NCBI GenBank assembly: GCA_016703645.1
Contig: JADJBR010000009.1
Coordinates: forward strand, 425,935-489,934
Length of the DNA: 64,000 nucleotides
Origin: Zoogloea sp.
GTDB taxonomy: Bacteria > Pseudomonadota > Gammaproteobacteria > Burkholderiales > Rhodocyclaceae
Direction: 5' to 3'
The notes under the pieces were generated by a model that saw nothing but the letters and a program-made list of their open reading frames with translations, was not told where the DNA came from and did not search any database. This document shows, piece by piece, positions 37,954 to 47,810 of this stretch. The stretch's first letter is position 1. The number at the start of each line of letters is the position of its first letter. The position numbers and the translations under genes are program-made.

Positions 37954-38655
37954 TCACTGCTGCGACGAGGGTGCCGGAACGACGTCGACCGCCGCCTGTG
38001 CCTCCCCCCAGCGCGCCATCAGGGCGTGGGGCACGGCGAGTTGATCGAGGATGCGGGCGACGACAAAGTCCACCAGGTCGTCCACGGTTTTCGGGTGATG
38101 GTAGAAGCCCGGATTGGGGGGCAGGATGACCACCCCCATGCGCGCCAGGCGCAGCATGTTCTCCAGGTGAAGGGCCGAAAAGGGCGTCTCCCGGGGCACC
38201 AGGATGAGCTTGCGGCCTTCCTTGATGACCACATCGGCGGCCCGCTCGATGAGGTTGCCGGCCAGACCGGCGGCGATGGAGGCCAGGGTGCCCATGGTGC
38301 ACGGGCACACCACCATCGCATCCGGCGGGTTGGAACCGGAGGCCGGCGGGGCAAACCACTCCTCCCGGCCGAACACCCGCAGCTGCCCCGGCGCCGCCTT
38401 GAAGCGGGCACCAAGCTGGGCTTGCACCTCCTCGGGGCGGGCGGGCAGGGCCACATCCATCTCCTGCCGGGCAACGATCTGGGCCACCTGGGAATACAAC
38501 AGCCACACCCGGCAGCCGGCGGACAGCAGACACTCCACCAGGCGCAGGCCATAGGGCATGCCCGAGGCCCCGGTAAGGGCGACGGCGATGGTCTTGTGGG
38601 CGGACGGCAACGGGGTTGGGGTCAAGGCTGAAGAGTCCTGGTTATCGACGGGCAT
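37954..38655 (-). CDS. ubiX: Flavin prenyltransferase UbiX
   Basis: 233 residues. The FMN-binding core begins with AVALTGASGMPYGLRLVECL. It shows MVVCPCTMGTLASIAAGLAGNLIERAAD and the phosphate/prenyl-binding LVPRETPFSALHLENM, then the C-terminal GFYHHPKTVDDLVDFVVARIL. UbiX makes prenylated FMN, the cofactor of UbiD, for ubiquinone precursor decarboxylation. The first 27 residues are a Pro-rich extension, so a later start is possible, but no good Met follows. The nearby ubiUVT operon gives a quinone-biosynthesis context. Confidence 0.92.
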   Translation of the reverse strand: MPVDNQDSSALTPTPLPSAHKTIAVALTGASGMPYGLRLVECLLSAGCRVWLLYSQVAQIVARQEMDVALPARPEEVQAQLGARFKAAPGQLRVFGREEWFAPPASGSNPPDAMVVCPCTMGTLASIAAGLAGNLIERAADVVIKEGRKLILVPRETPFSALHLENMLRLARMGVVILPPNPGFYHHPKTVDDLVDFVVARILDQLAVPHALMARWGEAQAAVDVVPAPSSQQ

Positions 38656-38701
38656 CCGGAGAAGAGACGCGCCGCCGCGCCCGGGGTTCCCCGAATCACG
38701 C

Positions 38702-40204
38702 TCAATGGCGGTGGATGGCCCCGATGCCTTCGTGGGCGACACCGTGGGAGGCCGCGGCATGGTGGCCGTGGCGCAGGCGCTCATGCACCCCATGGTCGTG
38801 GGGCAACCACTGCTTCACCAGCGAACCGGCGATCATGCCCACGGCACTGGCCAGCAGGCCGGCCAGTTGGGCGGGGATGAAGGGGTCTTCGCCACCTGCG
38901 GCATGCACCGCCAGCCACACACCCACACCGCAGAAGATCGAAGCCAGTGCCCCCTGGTTGGTGGCGCGGCGCCAGTACAGCCCGCACAAGAGGGGAATGA
39001 AGGCGGCCACCAGGGTCACCTGGTAGGCGTTCTCCACCATCTTGAAGATGCTGGCATCGGAAACCATGGCGTAGAGGGTGACCAGCACGGTGAAGCTGAA
39101 GGTCACCACACGCATCCAGAACAGGAGCTTCTTGTCGGTGAGATCGGGCAGCGCCGGCTTGAGGATGTTTTCGGTGAAGGTCACCGAGGGGGCCAGCAGG
39201 GTGGCCGAGGCACAGCTCTTGATGGCCGACAGCAGGGCGCCGAAAAACAGGATCTGGGCCACCAGCGGCGCCTTGGACAGGACCAGCTCGGGCAGGATCA
39301 TCTGGGAGTCAGTGTCAATCAGGCGCGACACCATGGCCGGATCGATGAGGGTGGCCGAATAGGCCAGGAACATGGGCACGAAGGCGAAGGCGAAATACAG
39401 GACGCCGCCCAACACCGAGCCCCACACCGCGATCTTCTCGGACTTGGCCGACTGGACCCGTTGGAAGACGTCCTGCTGGGGGATGGAGCCGAGCATCATG
39501 GTCACCGCGGCGGCGATGAAGGCGATGACTTCCTTCGGATCGGCCGCCGGAAAGAAGGCGAACTTGCCCTCGTTCATGGCGTGATTCACCACCACCCCGA
39601 CACCGCCGGCCAGGCTGCTTACCTCCCCGCCGATCCACAGCATGCCGATGACGATGATGATCATCTGCAGGAAGTCAGTGACGGCCACCGCCCACATACC
39701 GCCAAATAGGGTGTAGACGAGGATGGTGATGGAGCCGATCCACATGCCCGCCACCTTGCTGATCTCCCCCCCCGACACCACGTTGAAGACCAGCCCCAGG
39801 GCGGTGATCTGCGCACCGACCCAGCCCAGATAGGAGATCACGATGGCGAGCGTGGTGAGCACCTCGACGCCGCGGCCGTAGCGCTTCTTGTAGAAGTCGC
39901 CGATGGTCAGCAGGTTCATGCGGTAGAGGGGCGCGGCAAAGAACAGCCCCACCAGGATCAGGCACATGGACGAGCCGAAGGGGTCTGCCACCACGCCACG
40001 CAGACCTTCGTTGAGGAAGGTTGCCGGCACCCCGAGCACGGCCTCGGCCCCGAACCAGGTGGCGAACACCGTGGCGGTGACCATGTAGAAAGGCAGATGC
40101 CGGCCGGCGACGGCGAAGTCCCGGGTGTTGTGGACCCGCGTGGCGGCGATGAGGCCGATGGCGACCGAAATCAGCCAGTAGGCGATGACGAACCAGAACA
40201 ACAT
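38702..40204 (-). CDS. Sodium:solute symporter with a His-rich C-terminal tail
   Basis: 500 residues, about 13 helices, SSS family: RDFAVAGRHLPFYMVTATVFATWFGAEAV at the N-terminus and LGSIPQQDVFQRVQSAK in the middle, typical of the family. The substrate is not clear; relatives carry amino acids, organic acids or choline. The last 32 residues contain ten histidines, in motifs such as HDHGVH, RHGHHAAASH and AIHRH. This is unusual for the family and suggests metal binding or pH sensing on the cytoplasmic or periplasmic side. It lies 46 bp upstream of ubiX and is probably in one operon. Confidence 0.87.
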   Translation of the reverse strand: MLFWFVIAYWLISVAIGLIAATRVHNTRDFAVAGRHLPFYMVTATVFATWFGAEAVLGVPATFLNEGLRGVVADPFGSSMCLILVGLFFAAPLYRMNLLTIGDFYKKRYGRGVEVLTTLAIVISYLGWVGAQITALGLVFNVVSGGEISKVAGMWIGSITILVYTLFGGMWAVAVTDFLQMIIIVIGMLWIGGEVSSLAGGVGVVVNHAMNEGKFAFFPAADPKEVIAFIAAAVTMMLGSIPQQDVFQRVQSAKSEKIAVWGSVLGGVLYFAFAFVPMFLAYSATLIDPAMVSRLIDTDSQMILPELVLSKAPLVAQILFFGALLSAIKSCASATLLAPSVTFTENILKPALPDLTDKKLLFWMRVVTFSFTVLVTLYAMVSDASIFKMVENAYQVTLVAAFIPLLCGLYWRRATNQGALASIFCGVGVWLAVHAAGGEDPFIPAQLAGLLASAVGMIAGSLVKQWLPHDHGVHERLRHGHHAAASHGVAHEGIGAIHRH

Positions 40205-40409
40205 GGGGCAACGGAATTGGGGTTGGGAGTGAACCGATTATAGGGGCGCTCGGCCCGGCGAGGGTGAGCGCAGCACGTGCGAAGGAATCGTGGCGAACGG
40301 GCCGGTTTCATTGCCGGGAGGGCAGCCGGGCACGGCCTGCGGAGGGTAGGGCGGGGGAAATCAGGCCGCAGCGTCGATCTGCTTCACAATCGCCTGCGCG
40401 ACCTTGGCC

Positions 40410-41420
40410 TCACGCGCTGACCACGGCACCGGCGATCAGCTCTCGGGCGATGAGGAAATCCTTGAGGGTCCGGCTCTGGCGTAGCTGGGCCAGCGCCATC
40501 ATGGCCCCCTGCAGACGGCTGAGGGAGTGCTCCACCGGACCGCCCGGAGAAAGCAGTTCCAGTTGGGCCTCGCGGCTCACGTAGCGCAGGCCGGCAATGG
40601 TCTGGCGCAACTCGTCGATGCTCATGTTTTCGCGCCGGGCCATGATGGCATGGGCTTCGTCCGGGTTGGTGGCCATAAAGCCCATGGCCCGGTAATAGGC
40701 GCCGACAAAGGCCTGCACCTCGTTGCCACGGCGGGCCACGAAAGCACCATCGAACACCAGGGTATCCACCACCTCACCCGGCACCTGCCCGCTGTGGAAG
40801 ACCACCTTTCCACCCTTCTCGAGGAGGCGGTTGGACTCCGGCGGAAAACACACGGCCGCGTCCACCAGGCCGTCGGCAAAGGCCGCCGGCATGGCGCTCT
40901 GGGGCATGGGCACCAGGGCGACGTCACGGACCGTGAGCTGCACACTGTCAAGGGCCAGGGCCAGTAGCTGGATATGCAGGGTACCGGGTTCGATGGCCAC
41001 CCGACGCCCCCGCAGGGCCGCCAGATTCTTCACCGACCCGGCGGCAATCAGGGCATCGGCACCGTTCGAATAATCGACCACCGCCGCAATCTGCGGCCGC
41101 AGCCCGGACTGGTCAGCCGCCAGCAGGATCTCCACCAGGGTGGCCCCGCAGCCATCCACCTGACCCCGCTCGAACGCCCGCCGGGAGGCGCCGATGGAGG
41201 TGAGGTCCACCAACGCGACATTCAGGCCGGCGTCGTCGAAATACCCCTTGTCGCGGGCAATGTAGAGCGGGTCGTAACCCGGCCAGGGATTGGTGGCGAA
41301 GCGGATGGGCTCCCGATAGCGCGCCCTGCAACCACCGCCGCTACCGAGCAGAAGCAGGGTGGAGCCGAGTCCGGCGGTCAGGAATCGGCGACGGGGCGGG
41401 GATGCGGACATGACAGACAT
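40410..41420 (-). CDS. NMT1/SsuA-like ABC transporter substrate-binding protein
   Basis: 336 residues. The N-terminus has RRRFLTAGLGSTLLLLGSGG followed by a Cys, suggesting a Tat or lipoprotein signal. The mature fold shows IRFATNPWPGYDPLYIARDKGYF, the opening of NMT1/THI5-like binding proteins, and VAIEPGTLHIQLLALAL. It probably binds a small N- or S-containing compound or a nucleobase. No permease or ATPase gene is adjacent, so it may be an orphan or feed a sensor. A second frame continues after the stop for 20 codons (AREAKVAQAIVKQIDAAA to 40361), hinting at a small deletion near the end. Nothing else is seen in 40205-40360. Confidence 0.78.
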   Translation of the reverse strand: MSVMSASPPRRRFLTAGLGSTLLLLGSGGGCRARYREPIRFATNPWPGYDPLYIARDKGYFDDAGLNVALVDLTSIGASRRAFERGQVDGCGATLVEILLAADQSGLRPQIAAVVDYSNGADALIAAGSVKNLAALRGRRVAIEPGTLHIQLLALALDSVQLTVRDVALVPMPQSAMPAAFADGLVDAAVCFPPESNRLLEKGGKVVFHSGQVPGEVVDTLVFDGAFVARRGNEVQAFVGAYYRAMGFMATNPDEAHAIMARRENMSIDELRQTIAGLRYVSREAQLELLSPGGPVEHSLSRLQGAMMALAQLRQSRTLKDFLIARELIAGAVVSA

Positions 41421-41431
41421 GAATCAAATAG

Positions 41432-41483
41432 ATACACCCAAGTATGCACGCGCCGACGCCAAAAGCCCATATTGGACGTATGG
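41432..41483. promoter_or_regulatory. Inverted repeats in the binding-protein/ubiU intergenic region
   Basis: ATAC-N6-GTAT (41432-41445) and CCATA-N7-TATGG (41467-41483) lie in an AT-rich patch before the binding-protein gene, which is read to the left. They look like operator half-sites for a dimeric regulator. No binding protein can be named. Confidence 0.3.
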
Positions 41484-41514
41484 ACTTTCAAGCTTCGCCG
41501 TCTCCGCGCCCCCG

Positions 41515-41556
41515 TTGACGTCGGTCAAGGCCCGTGGAAGCGGCCCCGCCTATAGT
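41515..41556 (+). promoter_or_regulatory. FNR/Anr-type class II promoter of ubiUVT
   Basis: TTGAC-GTCG-GTCAA (41515-41528) is a perfect FNR/Anr/Dnr-type palindrome. A TATAGT -10 (41551-41556) has its centre 32 bp downstream. With a start near 41563 the palindrome is centred at -41.5, exactly the class II activation distance. The ubiU ATG is 22 bp further on. Anaerobic induction of this operon is the expected result. Confidence 0.75.
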
Positions 41557-41584
41557 CCGCCCGCGCCATCCTCGCTGCCCGCCC

Positions 41585-42598
41585 ATGACTTCCTCCCGTC
41601 CCATTGAGCTGGTCTGCCCTGCCGGCAGCCTCCCCGCCCTCAAGTCCGCCATCGACCACGGCGCCGACTGCGTCTATCTCGGTTTCAAGGACGCCACCAA
41701 CGCCCGCAACTTCAGCGGCCTCAACTTCGACGACAAGGGGATGGCCGAGGGCATCCGCTACGCCCACGACCGGGGCCGCAAGGTGCTGCTGGCCCTCAAC
41801 ACCTATCCCCAGGCCGACAACTGGCAGCGCTGGACCGGCGCCGTGGACCGGGCCGCGGCCTTCGGCATCGACGCCGTGATCCTGGCCGACCCGGGCCTGA
41901 TGGCCTACGCCCGCAAGACCCACCCGGACCTGCGCCTGCACCTGTCGGTGCAGGGCTCGGCCACCAGCTACGACGCCATCAACTTCTACCACGAGCACTT
42001 CGGCATCTCCCGCGCGGTGCTGCCCCGGGTGCTGTCCCTGGCCCAGGTGGAGCAGGTGATTGCCAGCACCCCGGTGGAGATCGAGGTCTTCGGCTTTGGC
42101 GGCCTGTGCGTGATGGTGGAGGGGCGCTGCGCCCTGTCGGCCTACGCCACCGGCGAATCCCCCAACTGTGACGGCGCCTGCTCGCCCGGCAAGCATGTGC
42201 GCTGGGAGCAGACCCCCAAGGGCATGGAGACGCGCCTCAACGGCATCCTCATCGACCGCTTCGCCGACGGCGAGCGGGCCGGCTACCCGACCCTGTGCAA
42301 GGGCCGCTTCGAAGTCAACGACGAGACCTACTACGCCATCGAGGAACCCACCAGCCTCAACACCCTGGAGCTGCTGCCCGAGCTGGCCCGCATCGGCGTG
42401 CGCGCCATCAAGATCGAGGGCCGCCAGCGCAGCCCGGCCTACGTGGCCCAGGTCACCAAGGTATGGCGCGCGGCCATCGACCGCGTCCTCGCCGGCGGCC
42501 AACCCTTCCGCGTTGAAGCGGCCTGGATGGCCGAACTCAACAAGGTCTCCGAAGGCCAGAGCCACACCCTTGGCGCCTACTACCGCCCCTGGAAATAA
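41585..42598 (+). CDS. ubiU: O2-independent ubiquinone hydroxylation factor UbiU (U32 family)
   Basis: 337 residues (E. coli 331). It opens with IELVCPAGSLPALKSAIDHGADCVYLG, the peptidase U32 start. Iron-sulfur cysteines lie in GFGGLCVMVEGRCALS and SPNCDGACSPGK, with a further one in YPTLCKGRF. The motif IKIEGRQRSPAYVAQVTKVWR is typical. With UbiV it forms a heterodimer that hydroxylates the ubiquinone ring without O2. First gene of a three-gene operon behind an FNR-type site. Confidence 0.94.
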   Translation: MTSSRPIELVCPAGSLPALKSAIDHGADCVYLGFKDATNARNFSGLNFDDKGMAEGIRYAHDRGRKVLLALNTYPQADNWQRWTGAVDRAAAFGIDAVILADPGLMAYARKTHPDLRLHLSVQGSATSYDAINFYHEHFGISRAVLPRVLSLAQVEQVIASTPVEIEVFGFGGLCVMVEGRCALSAYATGESPNCDGACSPGKHVRWEQTPKGMETRLNGILIDRFADGERAGYPTLCKGRFEVNDETYYAIEEPTSLNTLELLPELARIGVRAIKIEGRQRSPAYVAQVTKVWRAAIDRVLAGGQPFRVEAAWMAELNKVSEGQSHTLGAYYRPWK

Positions 42599-42603
42599 GC
42601 ACG

Positions 42604-43509
42604 ATGAAGATCGCCCTCGGCCCCCTGCTCTACTACTGGCCCCGCCAATCCACCCTGGCCTTCTACGCCGACATGGCCGACGCCCCGGTGGATGTGGTCT
42701 ACCTGGGCGAGACCGTGTGCTCGCGCCGCCATGAACTGCGCCTGTCCGATTGGCTGGAAGTGGCCGAGATCCTCACCGCGGCCGGCAAGGAGGTCGTGCT
42801 CTCCAGCCAGGTGCTGGTGGAATCCGAATCCGACCTGAAGTCCCTGCGCCGCATCGTCGCCAACGGCCACTTCCGGGTCGAGGCCAACGACATGGGGGCG
42901 GTGCACCTGCTCTCCAGCGGCGACACCCCCGTGCGCGACTGGATCGCAGGCCCGACCCTGAACATCTTCAACCCGACCACCCTCGACCTCTTTGCCGGAC
43001 TCGGCGCCACCCGCTGGGTCGCCCCGCCGGAGATGTCCCGGGAGCAGATCCGTGCCCTGCGCGACGGGCTGGGCCACCACATGGAAGTGGAGATCTTTGC
43101 CCACGGCCGCCTGCCCCTGGCCTACTCGGCCCGCTGCTTCACCGCCCGCCACTACAACCTGCAGAAGGACACCTGCGAATTCCGCTGCCTCGAATTCGCC
43201 GACGGCATCCCCCTGAAGACCCGCGAAGGCGCGCCCTTCCTTACCTTGAACGGCATCCAGACCCAGTCCGCCCGGGTGCACACCCTGCTCGGCGACCTGC
43301 CCGCGGTCTGCGCCGAGGGCGTCGACATCCTGCGCATCAGCCCCCAGGGCGCCCACACACCCGAGATCCTGCAGCTCTTCCGCCAGGCCCTCGACGGCCT
43401 CATCCCCCCGGCCGACGCCCTCCACGAGGCCCTTCCCCTGCTACCCGCCGAGCCCTGCAACGGCTTCTGGCACGGCCGGCCGGGTGTCGAACTGCGCCTC
43501 CCCAACTGA
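42604..43509 (+). CDS. ubiV: O2-independent ubiquinone hydroxylation factor UbiV
   Basis: 301 residues (E. coli 292). It starts KIALGPLLYYWPRQSTLAFY. Cluster-ligand cysteines are in YLGETVCSRRHELRL and, near residue 178, in ARCFTARHYNLQKDTCEFRC, the conserved one-plus-three arrangement of UbiV. It starts 5 bp after ubiU. The pair lets the cell keep making ubiquinone when oxygen is absent, for nitrate or other anaerobic respiration. Confidence 0.95.
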   Translation: MKIALGPLLYYWPRQSTLAFYADMADAPVDVVYLGETVCSRRHELRLSDWLEVAEILTAAGKEVVLSSQVLVESESDLKSLRRIVANGHFRVEANDMGAVHLLSSGDTPVRDWIAGPTLNIFNPTTLDLFAGLGATRWVAPPEMSREQIRALRDGLGHHMEVEIFAHGRLPLAYSARCFTARHYNLQKDTCEFRCLEFADGIPLKTREGAPFLTLNGIQTQSARVHTLLGDLPAVCAEGVDILRISPQGAHTPEILQLFRQALDGLIPPADALHEALPLLPAEPCNGFWHGRPGVELRLPN

Positions 43510-43528
43510 CCCCTGCAGCGCCCCGCAC

Positions 43529-43999
43529 ATGAAGATACCCGCCTTCACCCTGCCCGCCCCCCTGGCCCGCGTGGGCACCCGCCTGCCCCAGCTTCCGCCG
43601 ACCCTGGCCCTGGTCGCGGGTCTCAATCTGGCCCTCGACCGAGTGCTGCCCCGGGACACCCTGGAACCCCTCATCGGCAAACGCCTGCTGCTGCGGGTCA
43701 CCGATGCGGGCATGGCCCTGCGCTTCACCCTCACCCCCCGGGGTTTCCGGCCCCTCTTCGACGGCCACGCCCCCGATCTCACCATTTCCGCCAGCACCCG
43801 CGACTACCTGGCGCTGGCCCTGCGGGAGGAAGACCCGGACACCCTGTTTTTCAGCCGGCGACTCCTGATGGAAGGCGAAACCGATCTGGGTCTGCTGGTC
43901 AAGAACACCCTCGACGCGGTGGACTGGGACAGCGTGACCACCCGGCTCGCGGCCCTCAAGCTGCCTTTCGCCGGACAGCTATTTGCCCGCGGGCACTGA
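43529..43999 (+). CDS. ubiT: UbiT, SCP2-domain lipid carrier for anaerobic ubiquinone synthesis
   Basis: 156 residues with an SCP2 sterol-carrier fold: LNLALDRVLPRDTLEPLIGKRL, then RVTDAGMALRFTLTPRGF, LTISASTRDYLALALREEDPDTLFFSRRL and MEGETDLGLLVKNTLDAVDW, the last being the conserved UbiT/UbiJ segment. It binds the isoprenoid tail of biosynthetic intermediates. It is third in the ubiUVT operon, 19 bp after ubiV. Confidence 0.9.
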   Translation: MKIPAFTLPAPLARVGTRLPQLPPTLALVAGLNLALDRVLPRDTLEPLIGKRLLLRVTDAGMALRFTLTPRGFRPLFDGHAPDLTISASTRDYLALALREEDPDTLFFSRRLLMEGETDLGLLVKNTLDAVDWDSVTTRLAALKLPFAGQLFARGH

Positions 44000-44041
44000 C
44001 CCCCAATTGTCCACCGCCGGCAGGGGCAGGCTCGCGGATCC

Positions 44042-44069
44042 TTGCCCCACCTCATCCTCGGGCTAGAAT
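44042..44069 (+). promoter_or_regulatory. Candidate sigma-70 promoter of the VanZ-like gene
   Basis: TTGCCC (44042-44047), a 16-bp spacer and TAGAAT (44064-44069). The predicted start is near 44076, about 20 bp before the ATG. Confidence 0.45.
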
Positions 44070-44096
44070 GGCCGCGACGCGCCACTCCCCCAGCCC

Positions 44097-45179
44097 ATGC
44101 CCCTTCAACGTCGCAGCTCCCCTCTTGCCGCCTATTTCGCCGCCGCCATCGGGGTACTGATCGTTTACGCCTGTCTGCACCCCTTCTCGGGGTGGCGCGA
44201 TCCGGGGCTACCGGTCTTCGAGTTTCTGTCGGCCCCGTGGCCGCGCTACTACACCTGGGTGGACCTGACGGTGAACGTGGTCGGCATCGTGCCTTTCAGC
44301 TTCGCCCTGGTCTCGGCCCTGCCCGGGCGCCTGCCCCGCGCTGGCGCAGTGGCGCTCGCCGTGCTCCTTACCTTCCTGCTCAGCCTGTCGGTGGAGACCC
44401 TGCAGAACTTCCTGCCCAGCCGGGTACCCTCCAATGTGGATGTGGGCTGCAACACCCTGGGTGGCCTGCTCGGCGCAATGGCGGGCGGGCGCTGGGGCGG
44501 AGGCCTGTTCGACCCCCACAGCGGCCTGACGCGCTGGCGCCGCAAGAACATCGTGGCCGGCCACCCCGGTGAGATCGGGCTGACATTGATGGGCCTGTGG
44601 TTGCTCACCCTGCTGACCCCGGAAAACCTGCTCTTCGCCAGCGGTGACCTGCGACGCCTGTTCGATCTGCCCACGCCCCTGCAATTCAACCCGGTGCGCT
44701 TCGTGAAGGTCGAAGCCGCCATTGCCGCCTCCCAGCTGGTTGCGGTGGGGTTGACCCTGCGCTGCATGATGCGCCAGTTCAGCCCCTGGCCGCTGGTACT
44801 GCTGGTGGTCCTCGGCCTGGGGGCCAAGACCCTGGCCGCCGCCGCGTTTTTCTCCCCCGGCAACCCTTTCCACTGGGCCACCCCCGGCGGACAGATCGGC
44901 CTTGCCGCCGGCACCGCCCTGCTCGGTCTGTGCCTGCTGCTGCCGGCACGCAGCCACACCATGCTGGCCGGGCTGGCCCTGCTGCTGGGTACCGCCCTGG
45001 TCAACCTGGCTCCCGACAACCCCTTCCTGCCCAGCGACGCGACCCTGATCCGGCAGGGCAACTTTCTCAATTTCCATGGTCTCACCCAGCTCAGCGCCAG
45101 CCTTTGGCCCTTCATCACCTTCATCTACCTGGGCGCACTCGGCGCAAGCAGCCAGCGGGACGGTTTCCGCAACCACTGA
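44097..45179 (+). CDS. VanZ-like membrane protein
   Basis: 360 residues with about nine helices. The VanZ-like domain is in the first half: WVDLTVNVVGIVPFSFAL, LTFLLSLSVETLQNFLPSRVPSNVDVGCNTLGGLLG, matching the family core with its conserved Glu, Arg and Asp-Asn residues. The second half has further hydrophobic helices not typical of short VanZ proteins. Function in non-resistance contexts is unknown. It has its own predicted promoter. Confidence 0.82.
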   Translation: MPLQRRSSPLAAYFAAAIGVLIVYACLHPFSGWRDPGLPVFEFLSAPWPRYYTWVDLTVNVVGIVPFSFALVSALPGRLPRAGAVALAVLLTFLLSLSVETLQNFLPSRVPSNVDVGCNTLGGLLGAMAGGRWGGGLFDPHSGLTRWRRKNIVAGHPGEIGLTLMGLWLLTLLTPENLLFASGDLRRLFDLPTPLQFNPVRFVKVEAAIAASQLVAVGLTLRCMMRQFSPWPLVLLVVLGLGAKTLAAAAFFSPGNPFHWATPGGQIGLAAGTALLGLCLLLPARSHTMLAGLALLLGTALVNLAPDNPFLPSDATLIRQGNFLNFHGLTQLSASLWPFITFIYLGALGASSQRDGFRNH

Positions 45180-45260
45180 AAGGCACCAACGGGAATGGTG
45201 ATTGACTGATAATCGCGGACACATTCAGAACCCGATTTGGCGCCCCAACCCGGAGACCCC

Positions 45261-45569
45261 ATGAGCTACTTCAAGCACCACGTTTTTTTCTGCTGCAACC
45301 AGCGCCCCGAAGGTGAAGGCTGCTGCGCCGCCCACGGCGCCATCGAACTGCAGACCTATGCCAAGGACCGCATCGCCGCCCTCGGCCTGAAAGGCAAGGG
45401 CAAGGTGCGCATCAACAAGGCGGGCTGCCTCGACCGCTGCGACGAGGGCCCGGTGCTGGTGGTCTACCCGGACAACGTCTGGTACACCTTCGTGGACAAG
45501 GCCGACGTGGACGAGATCATTGCCGAGCACCTGCAGAAGGGCCGCATTGTCGAACGTCTGAAGATCTGA
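45261..45569 (+). CDS. Thioredoxin-like [2Fe-2S] ferredoxin
   Basis: 102 residues. Cysteines occur in the patterns FFCCNQRPEGEGCC and KAGCLDRCDEGP, as in the NuoE-like thioredoxin-fold [2Fe-2S] ferredoxins. CGGAG lies 5 bp before the ATG. It heads a chain of genes with 2 bp or negative spacing. Its redox partner is unknown. Confidence 0.87.
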   Translation: MSYFKHHVFFCCNQRPEGEGCCAAHGAIELQTYAKDRIAALGLKGKGKVRINKAGCLDRCDEGPVLVVYPDNVWYTFVDKADVDEIIAEHLQKGRIVERLKI

Positions 45570-45571
45570 CC

Positions 45572-46210
45572 ATGGCCACGGAGAACGCCCTCATCAATGG
45601 CCCGGACGGCCCCATCGACCTGATCATCGACACGCCGGACCACGTGCGCGGCATTGCCCTGGTGTGCCACCCGCACCCGCTCTTCCACGGCGCCAACACC
45701 AACAAGGTCGCCCACACCCTGGCGCGGGTGTTCCGCGACCTGGGCTACGCGGCGCTGCGCCCCAACTTCCGTGGCGTCGGCAAGAGCGTCGGCGATCACG
45801 ACAATGGCATCGCCGAGACCGAAGACATGCTCTCCGTGATCAGCTGGGCCCAGAGCCGCTGGGGCGGCCTGCCCCTGGCCCTGGGCGGCTTCTCCTTCGG
45901 CGCCTACGTGCAGACCCGCGTCGCCGCCCGCCTTGCCGAGGGTGTCACGCCGGCCGGGCGCATCGTGCTGGTGGGTACCGCGGCCGGCCATGTCACCGGC
46001 GCACGCAGCTACACCACCCTGCCGGTGGCAAAGGACAGCCTGATCATCCACGGCGAGAAGGACGAGACGGTCGCCCTCGCCAACGTGCTGGCCTGGGCCG
46101 ACCCCCAGGAGCTGCCGGTGGTGGTGGTGCCCGGCGCCGACCACTTCTTCCACGGAAAACTGCACATCATCCGCAGCATCATTGACCGCGCCTGGGAGCC
46201 CCTGCCATGA
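45572..46210 (+). CDS. Alpha/beta hydrolase
   Basis: 212 residues of the short dienelactone-hydrolase-like type: LVCHPHPLFHGANTNKVAHT near residue 35, LRPNFRGVGKSVGDHD, nucleophile region ALGGFSFGAYVQ with Ser, Asp in IIHGEKDETVAL and His in VPGADHFFHGKL. It starts 2 bp after the ferredoxin stop and overlaps the next gene by four bases (ATGA). The substrate is unknown. Confidence 0.86.
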   Translation: MATENALINGPDGPIDLIIDTPDHVRGIALVCHPHPLFHGANTNKVAHTLARVFRDLGYAALRPNFRGVGKSVGDHDNGIAETEDMLSVISWAQSRWGGLPLALGGFSFGAYVQTRVAARLAEGVTPAGRIVLVGTAAGHVTGARSYTTLPVAKDSLIIHGEKDETVALANVLAWADPQELPVVVVPGADHFFHGKLHIIRSIIDRAWEPLP

Positions 46211-46814
46211 AACTCGTTGTATCCCTTACCAGCCCCTACGCCCGCAAGATCCGCATCGCCCTCGCCGAAAAGGGCCTGCCCTTCACCCTCGAGGTGGACA
46301 TCCCCTGGCTGCCGGAAACCACCGTCCCCTCCTACAACCCGCTTGGCAAGGTACCGGCCCTGGTCGCCGACGACGGCGAGGTGTGGTACGACTCCCCGGT
46401 GATCGCCCTGTACCTCGAAACCCTCGGCGGCATCCCCCTGCTGCCCGCCGAACGCACGGCCAGCCTGCCGGTGCGCCAGACCGAAGCCCTCGCCGACGGC
46501 ATCGCCGATGCGGCGGTGGCCGCCTTCCTGGAAGGCCGCCGTCCGCCGGAGCAGCAGGATGCGGCCGCCATCGAACGCCAGCTCGCCAAGATCCACCGCG
46601 GTCTGGCCACCCTGGAAGAACGTCTGGCACAGCGCAAGGGCTTTGGGGGCAGCAGCATCAACATTGGCGACATTGCGGTCGGATGCATGCTCGGCTACCT
46701 GGATTTCCGCTTCGCCCACCTCCACTGGCGCAGCACCCATCCCACCCTCGCCGCCTGGGCCGCCGACCTGATGGCTCGGCCCTCCTTCGTTGACACCGTG
46801 CCCCCGCCGGCCTG

Positions 46815-46815
<1 letters not shown>
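46207..46815 (+). CDS. Glutathione S-transferase family protein
   Basis: 202 residues. The N-terminal thioredoxin-like domain opens with [20 protein letters not shown] and has the cis-Pro motif [12 protein letters not shown] and the GSH gamma-Glu contact [10 protein letters not shown]. The all-helical C-terminal domain has [19 protein letters not shown] with the capping-box Asp. The start overlaps the hydrolase stop (ATGA) and its end shares one base with the next start. Confidence 0.9.
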
Positions 46816-47765
<950 letters not shown>

Positions 47766-47810
47766 CCCCCGGGAAAAACCTGGCGTGTGCACCAGGCAGG
47801 GTCTGCCACA

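Noticed and set aside
40361-40412. Longer C-terminus for the binding protein in another frame
   Set aside because: It needs a two-base change and only 20 codons follow; noted in the gene entry but not used.
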